In this document: positions 1 through 9,003 of the stretch, piece by piece | How the letters are laid out: each line of letters starts with the position of its first letter | How positions within the stretch are numbered: position 1 is the stretch's first letter | NCBI GenBank assembly: GCA_965277415.1 | Contig: CBDICS010000040.1 | Location: 46,738-110,737 of the forward strand | Reading direction: 5' to 3' | From: JAHDHW01 sp965277415 | GTDB taxonomy: Bacteria; Bacteroidota; Bacteroidia; Chitinophagales; Saprospiraceae | Length of the DNA stretch: 64,000 bases | Program-made: the position numbers and the translations under genes | The notes under the pieces: model-generated | Database searches by the model: none | Told to the model about the DNA's origin: nothing | The model's input: only the letters and a program-made list of their open reading frames with translations

Positions 1-1719
1 GATAGCTTGGATCTGGGACCTACTAGTATAATAACACCTGTAACCTCTCCATATTTGACTGAAAATGAAGTTGTAGAGGTTTATATTAAAAATTTTGGAC
101 TCGCACCTCAATCAGACTTTAAAGTAGGATTGATCATTGATGATAACTTTATAATAGAATCCACTTTTTCAGATACATTACATTCAGATAGTTTAGCTAA
201 GGTTGTGTTTAACACGACTATTAATATGGCTTCGGTAGGTGATTATCATTTTAAAATTTATACCAATTTGCTAGATGATGCCAATCCTTCAAATGATACT
301 TTGAGAAGTGTGATTAGTCAACTGCCACGATTTGATGCTAGTGTATCTAATTTTATTAATATTGAATCTACAGTTTGTGATTCGACTTTAGATTTGGGCA
401 TTGTTATCACAAATGAAGGAGCTGAAATATTAGAGACGGTTACGATTCAATGGTCTTCTAATGCTGGACCTTTGATGGAGGAGATGTGGGCTGGTAATTT
501 AGAGATGGGGGATTCTGATACTATTTATGTAAATGTGGAATCCTTGATAAGTGGAACGAACCTAATAAGTGCGAATACAATTAATCCTAATGGGATGGGA
601 GATGAAAATACCGATAATGATCAACTTTCCAAACCTTTTGAAGTCGTAACAGATGGTAATGGAGTTGATTTGTACCTCTTATCTGATTTTCATGCAGATG
701 AAACCACTTGGAATTTAAAAAATAGTGCTGGAACAATAATCTACGAAGGCGGCCCTTATGGCGCTTCCTACACAGCGTATATAGAACCTTGGTGCTTATT
801 AGAAGACTGTTATACTTTTACCATTTTTGATTCATTTGGGGATGGTTTATCTAATGGTATACCAGGTACTTTTCAAATTACAGATGAGGAAGGGCATATC
901 TTAACGTTCTTGGCTGAACCTGATTTTGGAGAAATGACTTCAAAAACATTTTGCTCACCTTTTGTTTGTATGTTGGAAGGCGTACCAAATTTAATTATGG
1001 AATCTTATCCTAATGCTTTTGATGGGATTATTAGCATCACTGCTACAAATGGAACGCCTCCTTTTCAATATAGTATAGATGGTGGCGATACCTTTCAAGA
1101 TGAACCGATATTCACTGGATTAGGTGGCAATACTTATAATGTTGTAGTAATGGATATAAATGGTTGCATTTCTGAAACTGAGGTAATATTGGAGACCTGT
1201 ACTTTACAGTTTTCTGTGATTGTTACGAATACTACTTCAAATAACATGGATGGGTCTATCGAAATTAATGCTCAAGATGGCGTGCCACCTTTAATTTATA
1301 GTATTGATAATGGACAGACTACGACTACTCAGGAAGACAATTTTTTCTCCGGACTAGATGAAGGAATCTATACGGTTTTAGTGACAGATAGTATTGGATG
1401 CTCATTTACGATTTCGGATGTGACCATCAATTCTATGCCTTTGGGAACAGAGGAGAACCTATTGGGAATCTCAATTGAAATAATACCTAATCCAACAAAG
1501 GATTATTTCAGGTTAGATATTAAAGGTATACAAGATGCGGAACCTCTAGAAGTCGAATTACTAGATATCTATGGACAAATAATCCAAAGTGCAAAACTGA
1601 GTAGAAATAATGATTCCCATTCTGGACTGCTCTCTCTGTCGCCATTTCCAATTGGTGTCTACTTCGTTCGTGTTAAGCATCCAAGGCTTAATCGGGTAAT
1701 GAAAGTAGTACGAATGTAA
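1..1719 (+). CDS. T9SS type A sorting domain protein, 5' truncated by window edge
   Basis: The reading frame is open from base 1, so the start lies upstream and the first TTG is not a credible start. The visible 572 codons hold CARDB-like beta domains in the first 220 residues and a middle domain rich in aromatic residues. Two SprB-like repeats of about 75 residues follow (NGTPPFQYSIDGG and DGVPPLIYSIDNG). The last 80 residues form a type A T9SS sorting domain (IIPNPTKDYF, LLDIYGQII, FPIGVYFVRV). The protein should cross the inner membrane by Sec and be attached to or released from the surface by T9SS. SprB-like repeats are common in Bacteroidota adhesins, but the ligand cannot be told. The gene is convergent with the OmpA gene 9 bases downstream. 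Confidence 0.85.
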   Translation, partial: DSLDLGPTSIITPVTSPYLTENEVVEVYIKNFGLAPQSDFKVGLIIDDNFIIESTFSDTLHSDSLAKVVFNTTINMASVGDYHFKIYTNLLDDANPSNDTLRSVISQLPRFDASVSNFINIESTVCDSTLDLGIVITNEGAEILETVTIQWSSNAGPLMEEMWAGNLEMGDSDTIYVNVESLISGTNLISANTINPNGMGDENTDNDQLSKPFEVVTDGNGVDLYLLSDFHADETTWNLKNSAGTIIYEGGPYGASYTAYIEPWCLLEDCYTFTIFDSFGDGLSNGIPGTFQITDEEGHILTFLAEPDFGEMTSKTFCSPFVCMLEGVPNLIMESYPNAFDGIISITATNGTPPFQYSIDGGDTFQDEPIFTGLGGNTYNVVVMDINGCISETEVILETCTLQFSVIVTNTTSNNMDGSIEINAQDGVPPLIYSIDNGQTTTTQEDNFFSGLDEGIYTVLVTDSIGCSFTISDVTINSMPLGTEENLLGISIEIIPNPTKDYFRLDIKGIQDAEPLEVELLDIYGQIIQSAKLSRNNDSHSGLLSLSPFPIGVYFVRVKHPRLNRVMKVVRM

Positions 1720-1728
1720 TTGACTATT

Positions 1729-3720
1729 TTATTCCAATATCAAAAAAGTAGTCCTACGATTTGCTTGATGCTCTGCTTCTGTACATCGTGTGCATCCGCA
1801 GTCTATGGCTAAAGCATTTTCTCCAAAACCTTTAGCAGTCAATCGACTTTCTAAAATACCTTTAGAAATTAAATAGTCGACAGCAGATTGCGCTCTTTTT
1901 TGAGAAAGTGACTCATTATAACCCGTCTTGCCTCGGCAATCAGTATGAGAGGCCAATTGTATATTGATTTGTGGATTTTCTTTTAAAGTATTGGCCAATT
2001 CATTTAGTGTAGGTTGAGCATCTTTTCGGATGTCCCACTTGTCATAGTCATAATATATATTGTCCAAGGTTATTTCAGTATTAGCAAAAATTTTATCTAA
2101 TACAATTTCAATAGTATAGGTAGTAATCGGGTTGTTAGGATCTTTTCCTATGCCTATTGAACTAAAAGTAGTGCTATTATTTAAATAGGATTCTTTAGAA
2201 GCAGAAAAACTGTAATCTGTATTTTCTTCTAAAGTAAGTGAGAAGAAACCATCTTCACCTAGAGTAAGGGTCTCTTTCTTTTTTCCAAAACTAATATTTA
2301 CTGTAGCAGCATTTAGAGGTTTTCTGCCGAGTACTCGACTATTGGGATTATTTTTAGTTTCATATATTTTTTCTAAAACATAGCCCTCTAAAACCATTTT
2401 ATAAACAATTGGCGGTGGTGGAACACTTGTGTCTATAGGCGGTGGTGGTGGCGGAACCCTTTTTATAAACTTATAAATATCATCTCCACCTGCACCGTTT
2501 TCTCTGGTTGAGGTAAAATAACCAATTTGTAAAATATCTTTGTCTTTTTGGGGTCTTGGATCAACGGTATAACTAAAGTCATCGCTTCCCGAATTAATAG
2601 GTGCTTTGAGATTGTGGGCCGGACTCCAGGATCGAACATCCATTTTAAAAGATCTAAAAATATCAAGCCCACCCATACCGGCTAGGTAGTCAGAGGAAAA
2701 ATATAAAGTATCTTCATCTATAAATGGAAATCGCTCATTACCAACAGTATTAATTGTTCGGCCCAAAAGTTTAGGGCTTGTCCAGCCATTAGGTGTTCTT
2801 TCTGAGACATAAATATCATGGCCGCCCCAACCATCAGGATGTTGCGCTGAAAAGTATAAAGTGCCTCCATCTTTAGATATACTTGGATCGCCATAATTTA
2901 TATTTGTCTCCTCAAACAGCTTTACTCTTTCAGGAGCTGACCAAGCACCGTTTTCATTTACACTCCTCATGATAAAGCAATAAGCATCAGCATATTTATC
3001 GCCATTGGCACAACGAGTAAAATACATTTCACTATAATCATCTGTAAAACTGACTGTACCTTCATTATCTGCTGTATTTATTGGAGTCTCGAAGGATTGA
3101 ATATCATTAGATTTTATATCTACAATAAACAGATCAGAAAAATTACTTCCAGTCCAATTATAAGTCTCTTCTCCTGTACTTGTTGTACGATCAGATGTGA
3201 TCACCAAATAATCATCTTGATAGATTGTGGGGGCATATTCTGCTTCTGAAGTATTAAAGGAGGCAAGGTTAATAGAATAATTTAAATTTTTATTTTCATC
3301 TGCCCAATCGATTGCAAGTTTGCAAGCACTAATCTCTCGCCTATATTCATAAGGGCTTCCTATTTCAATACCTAGATTTTTAAAGGCCGCCATGGCTTCC
3401 TTGTATTGCTCATTCCTTTTGAGTCCGTAGGCATAACCTTTCAGTGCATCTACGCCATATCCATCTTCATAAGCTTTATTATACCATTCAATAGAGTTTT
3501 GATTTTCATTTAGCTTGGTATAAGACTCGGCTATCTTATAAGCTAGCTTTCCTTTCTCAACACGACTATCTGCTTTTTTTAGTTCTTTTTTTAACATAGG
3601 AATCGCCACTGCATATTGTTTCCGCTCAAAAGCAGTAGAACCATCTTTAATTTTTTGTACATAAGTGCAACTAAGAATGAGTAGAATTAAAGATAGGGTA
3701 GGAGTCAGTATTTTAGTCAT
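1729..3720 (-). CDS. TPR-propeller-CRD-OmpA lipoprotein (PorE-like)
   Basis: A 663-residue lipoprotein whose signal peptide ends in a lipobox (LILSC, Cys18). TPR-like helices cover about residues 25-130. A WD40-like (PD40) propeller covers about 150-420, with repeated LYFSA/LYFSS and GGxDIY/GGLDIF strands. A proline-rich linker leads to a carboxypeptidase-regulatory-like domain (about 440-545), and an OmpA peptidoglycan-binding domain covers about 555-663. The OmpA domain keeps the TDCRG aspartate and the NRRTTF arginine that bind diaminopimelate. This domain order is that of PorE, the lipoprotein that links the type IX machine to peptidoglycan in Porphyromonas. Bacteroidota carry several paralogues of this architecture, so PorE identity is likely but not proven. 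There is no operon partner. Confidence 0.85.
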   Translation of the reverse strand: MTKILTPTLSLILLILSCTYVQKIKDGSTAFERKQYAVAIPMLKKELKKADSRVEKGKLAYKIAESYTKLNENQNSIEWYNKAYEDGYGVDALKGYAYGLKRNEQYKEAMAAFKNLGIEIGSPYEYRREISACKLAIDWADENKNLNYSINLASFNTSEAEYAPTIYQDDYLVITSDRTTSTGEETYNWTGSNFSDLFIVDIKSNDIQSFETPINTADNEGTVSFTDDYSEMYFTRCANGDKYADAYCFIMRSVNENGAWSAPERVKLFEETNINYGDPSISKDGGTLYFSAQHPDGWGGHDIYVSERTPNGWTSPKLLGRTINTVGNERFPFIDEDTLYFSSDYLAGMGGLDIFRSFKMDVRSWSPAHNLKAPINSGSDDFSYTVDPRPQKDKDILQIGYFTSTRENGAGGDDIYKFIKRVPPPPPPIDTSVPPPPIVYKMVLEGYVLEKIYETKNNPNSRVLGRKPLNAATVNISFGKKKETLTLGEDGFFSLTLEENTDYSFSASKESYLNNSTTFSSIGIGKDPNNPITTYTIEIVLDKIFANTEITLDNIYYDYDKWDIRKDAQPTLNELANTLKENPQINIQLASHTDCRGKTGYNESLSQKRAQSAVDYLISKGILESRLTAKGFGENALAIDCGCTRCTEAEHQANRRTTFLILE

Positions 3721-3768
3721 GAGCTTCTTTTAAAGTAAAAGACTAATTTCTATGGAATATTAGTAATG

Positions 3769-3853
3769 AAGCTGTTTTAAAATGGAGATTGAGATTGATT
3801 GTAAACATCAGAATGAATGCAAGAAAATTATCTACCTATTTTAAAACAACTTC
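3769..3853. repeat. Inverted-repeat element, GAAG..CTTC family
   Basis: The left end (GAAGCTGTTTTAAAATGG, from 3769) and right end (CTATTTTAAAACAACTTC, 3836-3853) are complementary at 16 of 18 positions, giving an 85-base MITE-like unit. The 35 bases at 3819-3853 recur with one mismatch at 18813-18847. The 18-base right end recurs exactly before 41866. The family has no coding capacity here. Confidence 0.55.
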
Positions 3854-3981
3854 AATGTTAAACTTACGAAAAACATTGAAATTTCTTGAATTTTAACGTT
3901 GTGGAGACTTGCTTTGTTGCGCCTTAAGAAATTGAAATAAAAACACAGTGGATACTTACCTTTCTATATGGCTTGAATAAG

Positions 3982-4106
3982 CAAAACAATTTGAGGTATG
4001 GGCAAAAAAATAAGTCAATGTTTGAGGACACTGACTTAGGAAACGAATCTTACAATTTTTAACCAAAACTTACATTTAGAATAGTTGCAATCACTATGCC
4101 AAAAAG
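3982..4106. repeat. 125-bp direct repeat, copy 1
   Basis: This stretch matches 4200-4324 at 122 of 125 bases with no gap; the two copies start 218 bases apart. Each copy contains an imperfect hairpin (AAGTCAATGT, loop TTGAGG, ACACTGACTT). I see no ORF in it. The bases between the copies are not repeated, so it is a duplicated unit and not a tandem array. Confidence 0.9.
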
Positions 4107-4199
4107 TGATTTTGGATATATTTTATAAAAAAAGAGTAACAGTTTTATATCGATGAATACTTTTTGAAATGAAAAGAGCATTTTTAATGCGGGTATGAA

Positions 4200-4324
4200 C
4201 AAAACAATCTGAGGTATGGACAAAAAAATAAGTCAATGTTTGAGGACACTGACTTAGGAAACGAATCTTACAATTTTTAACCAAAACTTACATTTAGAAT
4301 AATTGCAATCACTATGCCAAAAAG
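4200..4324. repeat. 125-bp direct repeat, copy 2
   Basis: The second copy of the unit at 3982-4106, with three substitutions. It abuts the inverted-repeat element that starts at 4327, so the 862-base gap between the OmpA gene and secDF is mostly made of repeats. Confidence 0.9.
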
Positions 4325-4326
4325 AT

Positions 4327-4485
4327 GAAGTTGTTGAAAAATGGCTGCTATTTCGAGAAATAGATATTTTGTCTCAAAACGAGGCTTTAAAATCGCTGCA
4401 TAGCAGGGCTACGGGAGGTTTTTATACCGGAGTATTGGGGCAAAATATCATTTCGTAGTTTAGTGAGCTATTTTTGAACAACTTC
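4327..4485. repeat. 159-bp element with 20-bp terminal inverted repeats
   Basis: The ends (GAAGTTGTTGAAAAATGGCT and AGCTATTTTTGAACAACTTC) are complementary at 18 of 20 positions. A second nested inverted pair lies inside (GATATTTTG at 4363-4371, CAAAATATC at 4441-4449). There is no ORF. It belongs to the family of CAACTTC-ending elements seen at 3769, 13671 and 18813, and looks like a non-autonomous MITE or a long hairpin. Confidence 0.65.
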
Positions 4486-4522
4486 GATATAAAAGCATGA
4501 AAAAAGATCAATAAACAAAAAC

Positions 4523-4559
4523 AAAAAAGCCCCTTTCTAAAATTAATCAGAAAGGAGCT
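4523..4559 (-). terminator. Rho-independent terminator of secDF
   Basis: Read on the minus strand, an 11-base stem (AGCTCCTTTCT/AGAAAGGGGCT, one G-U pair) with a 10-base loop is followed by a run of six T. It lies 24 bases past the secDF stop. Confidence 0.85.
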
Positions 4560-4582
4560 CTTATTTATTTTAAAAGAAAGAC

Positions 4583-7500
4583 TTAAGCACTAGCGGCTTT
4601 AGAAAAGCTTTTCTTTTTACTTTCTTTAGGTTTTATTTCTTCAGAAAGATCGGACATCACAGGTGTCGCGATAAAGACTGAAGAATAAGTTCCTACGATA
4701 ACACCAATCAATAGCGCAAATGCAAATCCTTTGATACTTCCACCTCCAAAGATGAAAAGAATCAAGATTACAAATAAAGTAGTCAATGAGGTAATCACTG
4801 TTCTACTTACCGTGCTATTTATTGCTTTATTAATGACATCCGTTTTACTGAGTTTCGTATAATCATTCATAAACTCTCTTACTCTGTCAAATACGACCAC
4901 GGTATCATTTATCGAGTATCCAATCACCGTAAGGATGGCGGCAATAAAGGCTTGATCAATTTCCATTGAAAAAGGAAATATGCCATGGAACAATGAGAAA
5001 ATACTCAAAACAAATAATACATCATGGAATAATGCCGCGACGGCACCCATACTATATTGCCATTTATTGAATCGTATGAAAATATATCCAAAGATCAATA
5101 ATAAAGCAAAAATGGTTGCCCATACAGAACTGTCTTTAATATCGTCAGCTATTGTAGGTCCTACTTTACTGGAGTTATTGACATAAGTACCTACACCATC
5201 AGGATTCTTGAAGTTTTCATAATCAACCTTCCCACCAAGAGCAGCTTGGATACCCTGATGTAACTGTACCATTACAAGAGAGTCTGCTTTTGCAGGTTTT
5301 TCTTTGATTAAATAACTTGTCGTAACATTATAGGCATTTCCAGTACTCACCGCTTTTACTACTGTAGATGCTCCCTCAAAAGAAGTGGCTAAAGCCGTAC
5401 GAATTTCATCATCAGTAGTTTTAATACCCTGATCTATTTGTACATTATAAGAATAGCCTCCTTTAAAGTCGACACCCAATTCAAAACCTCTCATGGCCAT
5501 AGACCCAATTCCTAAGGCAATTACAAAAATAGAAAAGCCATAAGCAATTTTCCGTTTACCCAACCAATCAAAACTTAGATTAGTAAAGGCATTTTTTGAA
5601 AAACCAGTCCAGAAAGTTAAATTATTGCCCTTCGTAACTGTCCACCAATCAATCATTAATCGACCAACTAAAACAGCAGTAAATAAAGAGGAGATTACAC
5701 CAATAATTAATACGACAGCAAATCCTTTAATAGGTCCTAAACCAAAGTAGGCTAATACTCCAGCGACCAGGATAGTTGTTACGTTAGCATCAATGATAGC
5801 AGAATAGGAATGTTGAAATCCATCTCTGATAGACATGAGCAAGGTCTTTCCTTCTCGGAGTTCTTCTCGTATCCTTTCATAAATGATCACGTTGGCATCT
5901 ACTGCCATACCAATTGTCAAAACAATACCAGCTATACCAGGAAGGGTTAATACTGTTCCTAATGAGGCTAAAGTACCACCAATGAAAAAGATATTAAGGA
6001 ATAAGGCGAGTATAGAGATTAATCCGCCTGATCCATAGTAAAGAATCATAAAAAGAAATACTAGAGAAAATCCAATCATTAAAGCAGATAAACTATTTCT
6101 AATATTATCTTTTCCTAAAGATGGACCAACTAAACTTTCCTGAATGATTTCGATATCAGCAGGTAGTTTTCCAACTTGTAGCATTTTAGCTAAATCTTCA
6201 GCTTCTGTTGCTGTAAAACCACCAGTTATTGAAGATCGACCTTGTAGGATTGGCTCATTTACACGAGGTGCAGAAACTACTTTATTATCCAAAACAATAG
6301 CAATCTCACGGCCTTGATCATTAGAACAAGCCGTTGTCATCTCACCCCATTTCTTTGCGCCTTTACCATCCATTGCTAAGATTACCTCAATCTCACCATT
6401 TTGTGGATTAGGGTTTGCACTAGCATCTACTACTCGGTCACCTTCTAATGGCGCAGTATCTTTGCCTCGATCTTTTTTAATCGCATACAATTGATACGTG
6501 TCTTTGGTAAATAAATCTGCAATCTGAGATTCATCATCAAAAGTCATTGGCTTATTGCCCCATTTAAATGATATATCAGGAGGAAACATACTTTTAATAT
6601 CTTCTCTCTCCAAAAATGTATTGATTGCATTAATTTTATTACCTGGAGCTGTACCAATAATAGCTGGACCTAAACCACCTTGTAAGTTAAGCGTCAATAA
6701 TTTTAATAAAGGCCCTGAATCTGCAAGTGGATCATTAAGGTCTCCACCTGGTAAGCTATCTATACTTGCAATAACTTTATTGCCTAATGCATCTAGCGAA
6801 TCATTACCTAAAGCATCAGATAAGTAAGTGGTATCAACAGTGAAACTAGGTGTCTCAATGGTTTCTTCTTCAGTATTACTATCTGTCGTGGTTCTTTTTA
6901 ATTTAGCATCTGCTTGTAATATGATATCAATTAAATTTCCACGTGGTGTAGTATCAGAAACTCTATAAACGTTCCAAAATTCAAGTTTAGCAGCTTCTGC
7001 TAAAAACTTACGAGCCCTTTCTGGATTCCTAATACCAGGAAGTTCTACTAAAATCAAATCTCTGGCAGCATCTAAATTTACATTCGGTTGAACAACTCCA
7101 ATTTCGTCAATTCTATCTTTTAATCGTGTATAAGTCAAAGAAACCGTTTCATTCGCTTTTTGACGAAGTACAGCTTCAACTTTATCGTCTGAAGTATCAA
7201 AGTTTATATCTTGATTTTTACTAAAAAACTTGTGCGCAAGTTTTTCAGTAGTCTTTCCAGAAGTTTCAGCATTTTTTGCAGCGACTTTTTTAAATTCTCT
7301 TGCAAAAAGTGCGATATAATTTTCTTTTGCGCCCGTTTGAGCAGCAGTGGCATTTTCTAACGCTTTTATTAATGTGGGATCTTTTGAATTGTTTGCAATA
7401 TTATAAATGAACTCCCTGAGGTCGACTTGGAGTACGACACTCATACCTCCTTTGAGGTCTAATCCTAAAGCTAATTGTTTTTGCTTTAGCTCGTCATAAG

Positions 7501-7744
7501 TAAAACCCGGTAATAAGGGTAATTTAAAAACTTGTTCGCTACCCATTGAATCTAGGTAAGCAGCAACGGCGATGTTGTAAACTTCTTTTTGTTTTTGCTC
7601 AGATTGTTCGCCTTTCGACTTTTCTGTAGCATGTTTTTCAGCATCTTTCTCTACAGAATATGTAGGATAAAGATAAAAATACTGAATGAAGCACATTAAC
7701 GCCACCACAACAAGAAAGAACTTAATAATGCCTTTTCCTTGCAT
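4583..7744 (-). CDS. secDF: Protein translocase subunit SecDF (fusion)
   Basis: SecD and SecF are joined in one 1053-residue polypeptide, as is usual in Bacteroidota. An N-terminal membrane helix (about 7-27) is followed by the SecD signature GLDLKGGMSVVLQV and a large periplasmic P1 domain (about 85-530). The first six-helix RND-like bundle has AVDANVIIYERIREE in its fourth helix region. The SecF half starts near residue 700 with ELGVDFKGGYSYNVQI and ends in a second bundle with GYSINDTVVVFDRVREF. The complex uses proton motive force to pull Sec substrates into the periplasm, the step before T9SS sorting. The gene is monocistronic with its own terminator. The start ATG lies about 135 bases from a candidate -7 box. 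Confidence 0.97.
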   Translation of the reverse strand: MQGKGIIKFFLVVVALMCFIQYFYLYPTYSVEKDAEKHATEKSKGEQSEQKQKEVYNIAVAAYLDSMGSEQVFKLPLLPGFTYDELKQKQLALGLDLKGGMSVVLQVDLREFIYNIANNSKDPTLIKALENATAAQTGAKENYIALFAREFKKVAAKNAETSGKTTEKLAHKFFSKNQDINFDTSDDKVEAVLRQKANETVSLTYTRLKDRIDEIGVVQPNVNLDAARDLILVELPGIRNPERARKFLAEAAKLEFWNVYRVSDTTPRGNLIDIILQADAKLKRTTTDSNTEEETIETPSFTVDTTYLSDALGNDSLDALGNKVIASIDSLPGGDLNDPLADSGPLLKLLTLNLQGGLGPAIIGTAPGNKINAINTFLEREDIKSMFPPDISFKWGNKPMTFDDESQIADLFTKDTYQLYAIKKDRGKDTAPLEGDRVVDASANPNPQNGEIEVILAMDGKGAKKWGEMTTACSNDQGREIAIVLDNKVVSAPRVNEPILQGRSSITGGFTATEAEDLAKMLQVGKLPADIEIIQESLVGPSLGKDNIRNSLSALMIGFSLVFLFMILYYGSGGLISILALFLNIFFIGGTLASLGTVLTLPGIAGIVLTIGMAVDANVIIYERIREELREGKTLLMSIRDGFQHSYSAIIDANVTTILVAGVLAYFGLGPIKGFAVVLIIGVISSLFTAVLVGRLMIDWWTVTKGNNLTFWTGFSKNAFTNLSFDWLGKRKIAYGFSIFVIALGIGSMAMRGFELGVDFKGGYSYNVQIDQGIKTTDDEIRTALATSFEGASTVVKAVSTGNAYNVTTSYLIKEKPAKADSLVMVQLHQGIQAALGGKVDYENFKNPDGVGTYVNNSSKVGPTIADDIKDSSVWATIFALLLIFGYIFIRFNKWQYSMGAVAALFHDVLFVLSIFSLFHGIFPFSMEIDQAFIAAILTVIGYSINDTVVVFDRVREFMNDYTKLSKTDVINKAINSTVSRTVITSLTTLFVILILFIFGGGSIKGFAFALLIGVIVGTYSSVFIATPVMSDLSEEIKPKESKKKSFSKAASA

Positions 7745-8433
7745 GATGAAAAAAAATTTAAAAGTGTTAGAAAAAAATTAAAAAATCAGAATGAGTAGGC
7801 GAGAAATTCCCCGAAAAGAAATGATTGCTTTTGTAACCGGTTTAGTTCCTTTCCTCACATCCCATATTGCAAAACAGCGCAAATATAAAGGTTTTCATAA
7901 AAAAATGCTTGTTTTTGATCATTAATGTATCATTTATTTAAAGTTTTTAGACTAAATTTATTAAACGACCTATGAGTTTGTAAAGGGTTTGTAATCAGTT
8001 AGTTATGTATAGTGTTTTGGTCTGAATTTTTCTATTTGTTTTTGAAAGGCGAATAACAAATCCTATAACTGCTTTTTTTAATGTTGATTGATGATCTTTT
8101 TCCATTCTGCTCAATTTACTGTAGAATACGCTTTTTTGTTTCAGACAGTTTTATGAAGTTTATATTATTGGACTTTTTTTGTTTATTAAAGGAAATAAGA
8201 ATACCCTTTAATACAGCTTGAGAACATTACTTGTGATAGGAGTAGATAAGTGTAAATTTTGTAATTACTTTATCCTTGGGGTATAAAAAAATCAATGGAT
8301 ATGTTACTTATTTCTTCCTTTGCGTCTATTTACTAGTGGAGTAGGTAATCAATTAATAAATGATAAGATTATTTTCTACTTGCGCTGAATTAGGTATAAT
8401 TGTGAATCTTTTAATAACAAAAATTAAACATCA
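7745..8433. other. Intergenic region between divergent secDF and kbp
   Basis: 689 AT-rich bases separate the two divergent genes. I find no ORF with coding character, no tRNA and no repeat matching the other elements in the window. It should hold both promoters. A good -7 box is visible only for secDF (7880-7887). Confidence 0.6.
7880..7887 (-). promoter_or_regulatory. Candidate -7 box for secDF
   Basis: Read on the minus strand this is TATATTTG followed by CGC, a full match to the Bacteroidota -7 consensus TAnnTTTG. No TTG is found at the expected distance upstream, so the -33 element is weak or absent. Confidence 0.45.
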
Positions 8434-8943
8434 ATGGGTTTATTCGAATTTTTAAAGAGCGCTGGCTCTAAAATTTTAACCAAAAAAAACGCAGCAACCG
8501 TCAAGACTAAAGAAATCATCAAGATGGAAAAAGAATTGCTGGCTAAACAAGAAGAGTTGCTTAAAAAACAAAAACTTGTTTTGCTGAAAGGAATGGTTGA
8601 TAGTACGAATGTAAAAGTGAAAGGACTGGAGTTAGACTATAATAAAGATAAAGTTACGGTCTATGGACAAGTGAAAACTCAAGCAGATAAAGAAAAAGTA
8701 ATTCTTGCTTTGGGTAATGTAGGTGGAGTAGCAAAGGTAGATGATCGAATCTCTGTTAGTAAACCAGAACCAGAAGCGACTTTCTATACTGTAAAAAGAG
8801 GAGATAGTCTTTCAAAAATTGCTAAGAAAGTATATGGTAATCCTAAACTATATAAGCAAATTTTTGAGGCAAATAAGCCAATGTTGAAAGATCCTAATTT
8901 GATCTACCCAGGTCAAACGCTTAGAATCCCTCCAATGAAGTAA
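8434..8943 (+). CDS. kbp: BON-LysM protein, Kbp/YgaU family
   Basis: A 169-residue protein that resembles E. coli Kbp (YgaU) over its whole length. It starts with MGLFEFLKSAG and has a BON domain at about 55-110 (VTVYGQVKTQADKEKV, VGGVAKVDDRI). A C-terminal LysM follows at about 116-166 (FYTVKRGDSLSKIAKKVYG, IFEANKPMLKDP, IYPGQTLRIP). It carries a lysine-rich helical insert at residues 20-50 that E. coli Kbp lacks. Kbp binds potassium in E. coli; whether that holds here is inference. There is no signal peptide, so a cytoplasmic location is likely. The gene is monocistronic. Confidence 0.9.
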   Translation: MGLFEFLKSAGSKILTKKNAATVKTKEIIKMEKELLAKQEELLKKQKLVLLKGMVDSTNVKVKGLELDYNKDKVTVYGQVKTQADKEKVILALGNVGGVAKVDDRISVSKPEPEATFYTVKRGDSLSKIAKKVYGNPKLYKQIFEANKPMLKDPNLIYPGQTLRIPPMK

Positions 8944-8957
8944 TATTTCAAGATGTT

Positions 8958-8999
8958 CTTGGGAGTTGGAGATGATTTTGTAAATCTTTAACTCCTAAG
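8958..8999. terminator. Possible bidirectional hairpin between kbp and hprA
   Basis: CTTGGGAGTT and AACTCCTAAG are complementary at 9 of 10 positions around a 22-base loop. It sits between two convergent genes. There is no clear T tract, so termination is a guess. Confidence 0.35.
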
Positions 9000-9003
9000 T
9001 ACA

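Noticed and set aside
3982..4324. Direct repeats considered as a CRISPR array
   Set aside because: Only two copies, 125 bases long, unequal to any CRISPR repeat, and no cas genes nearby.
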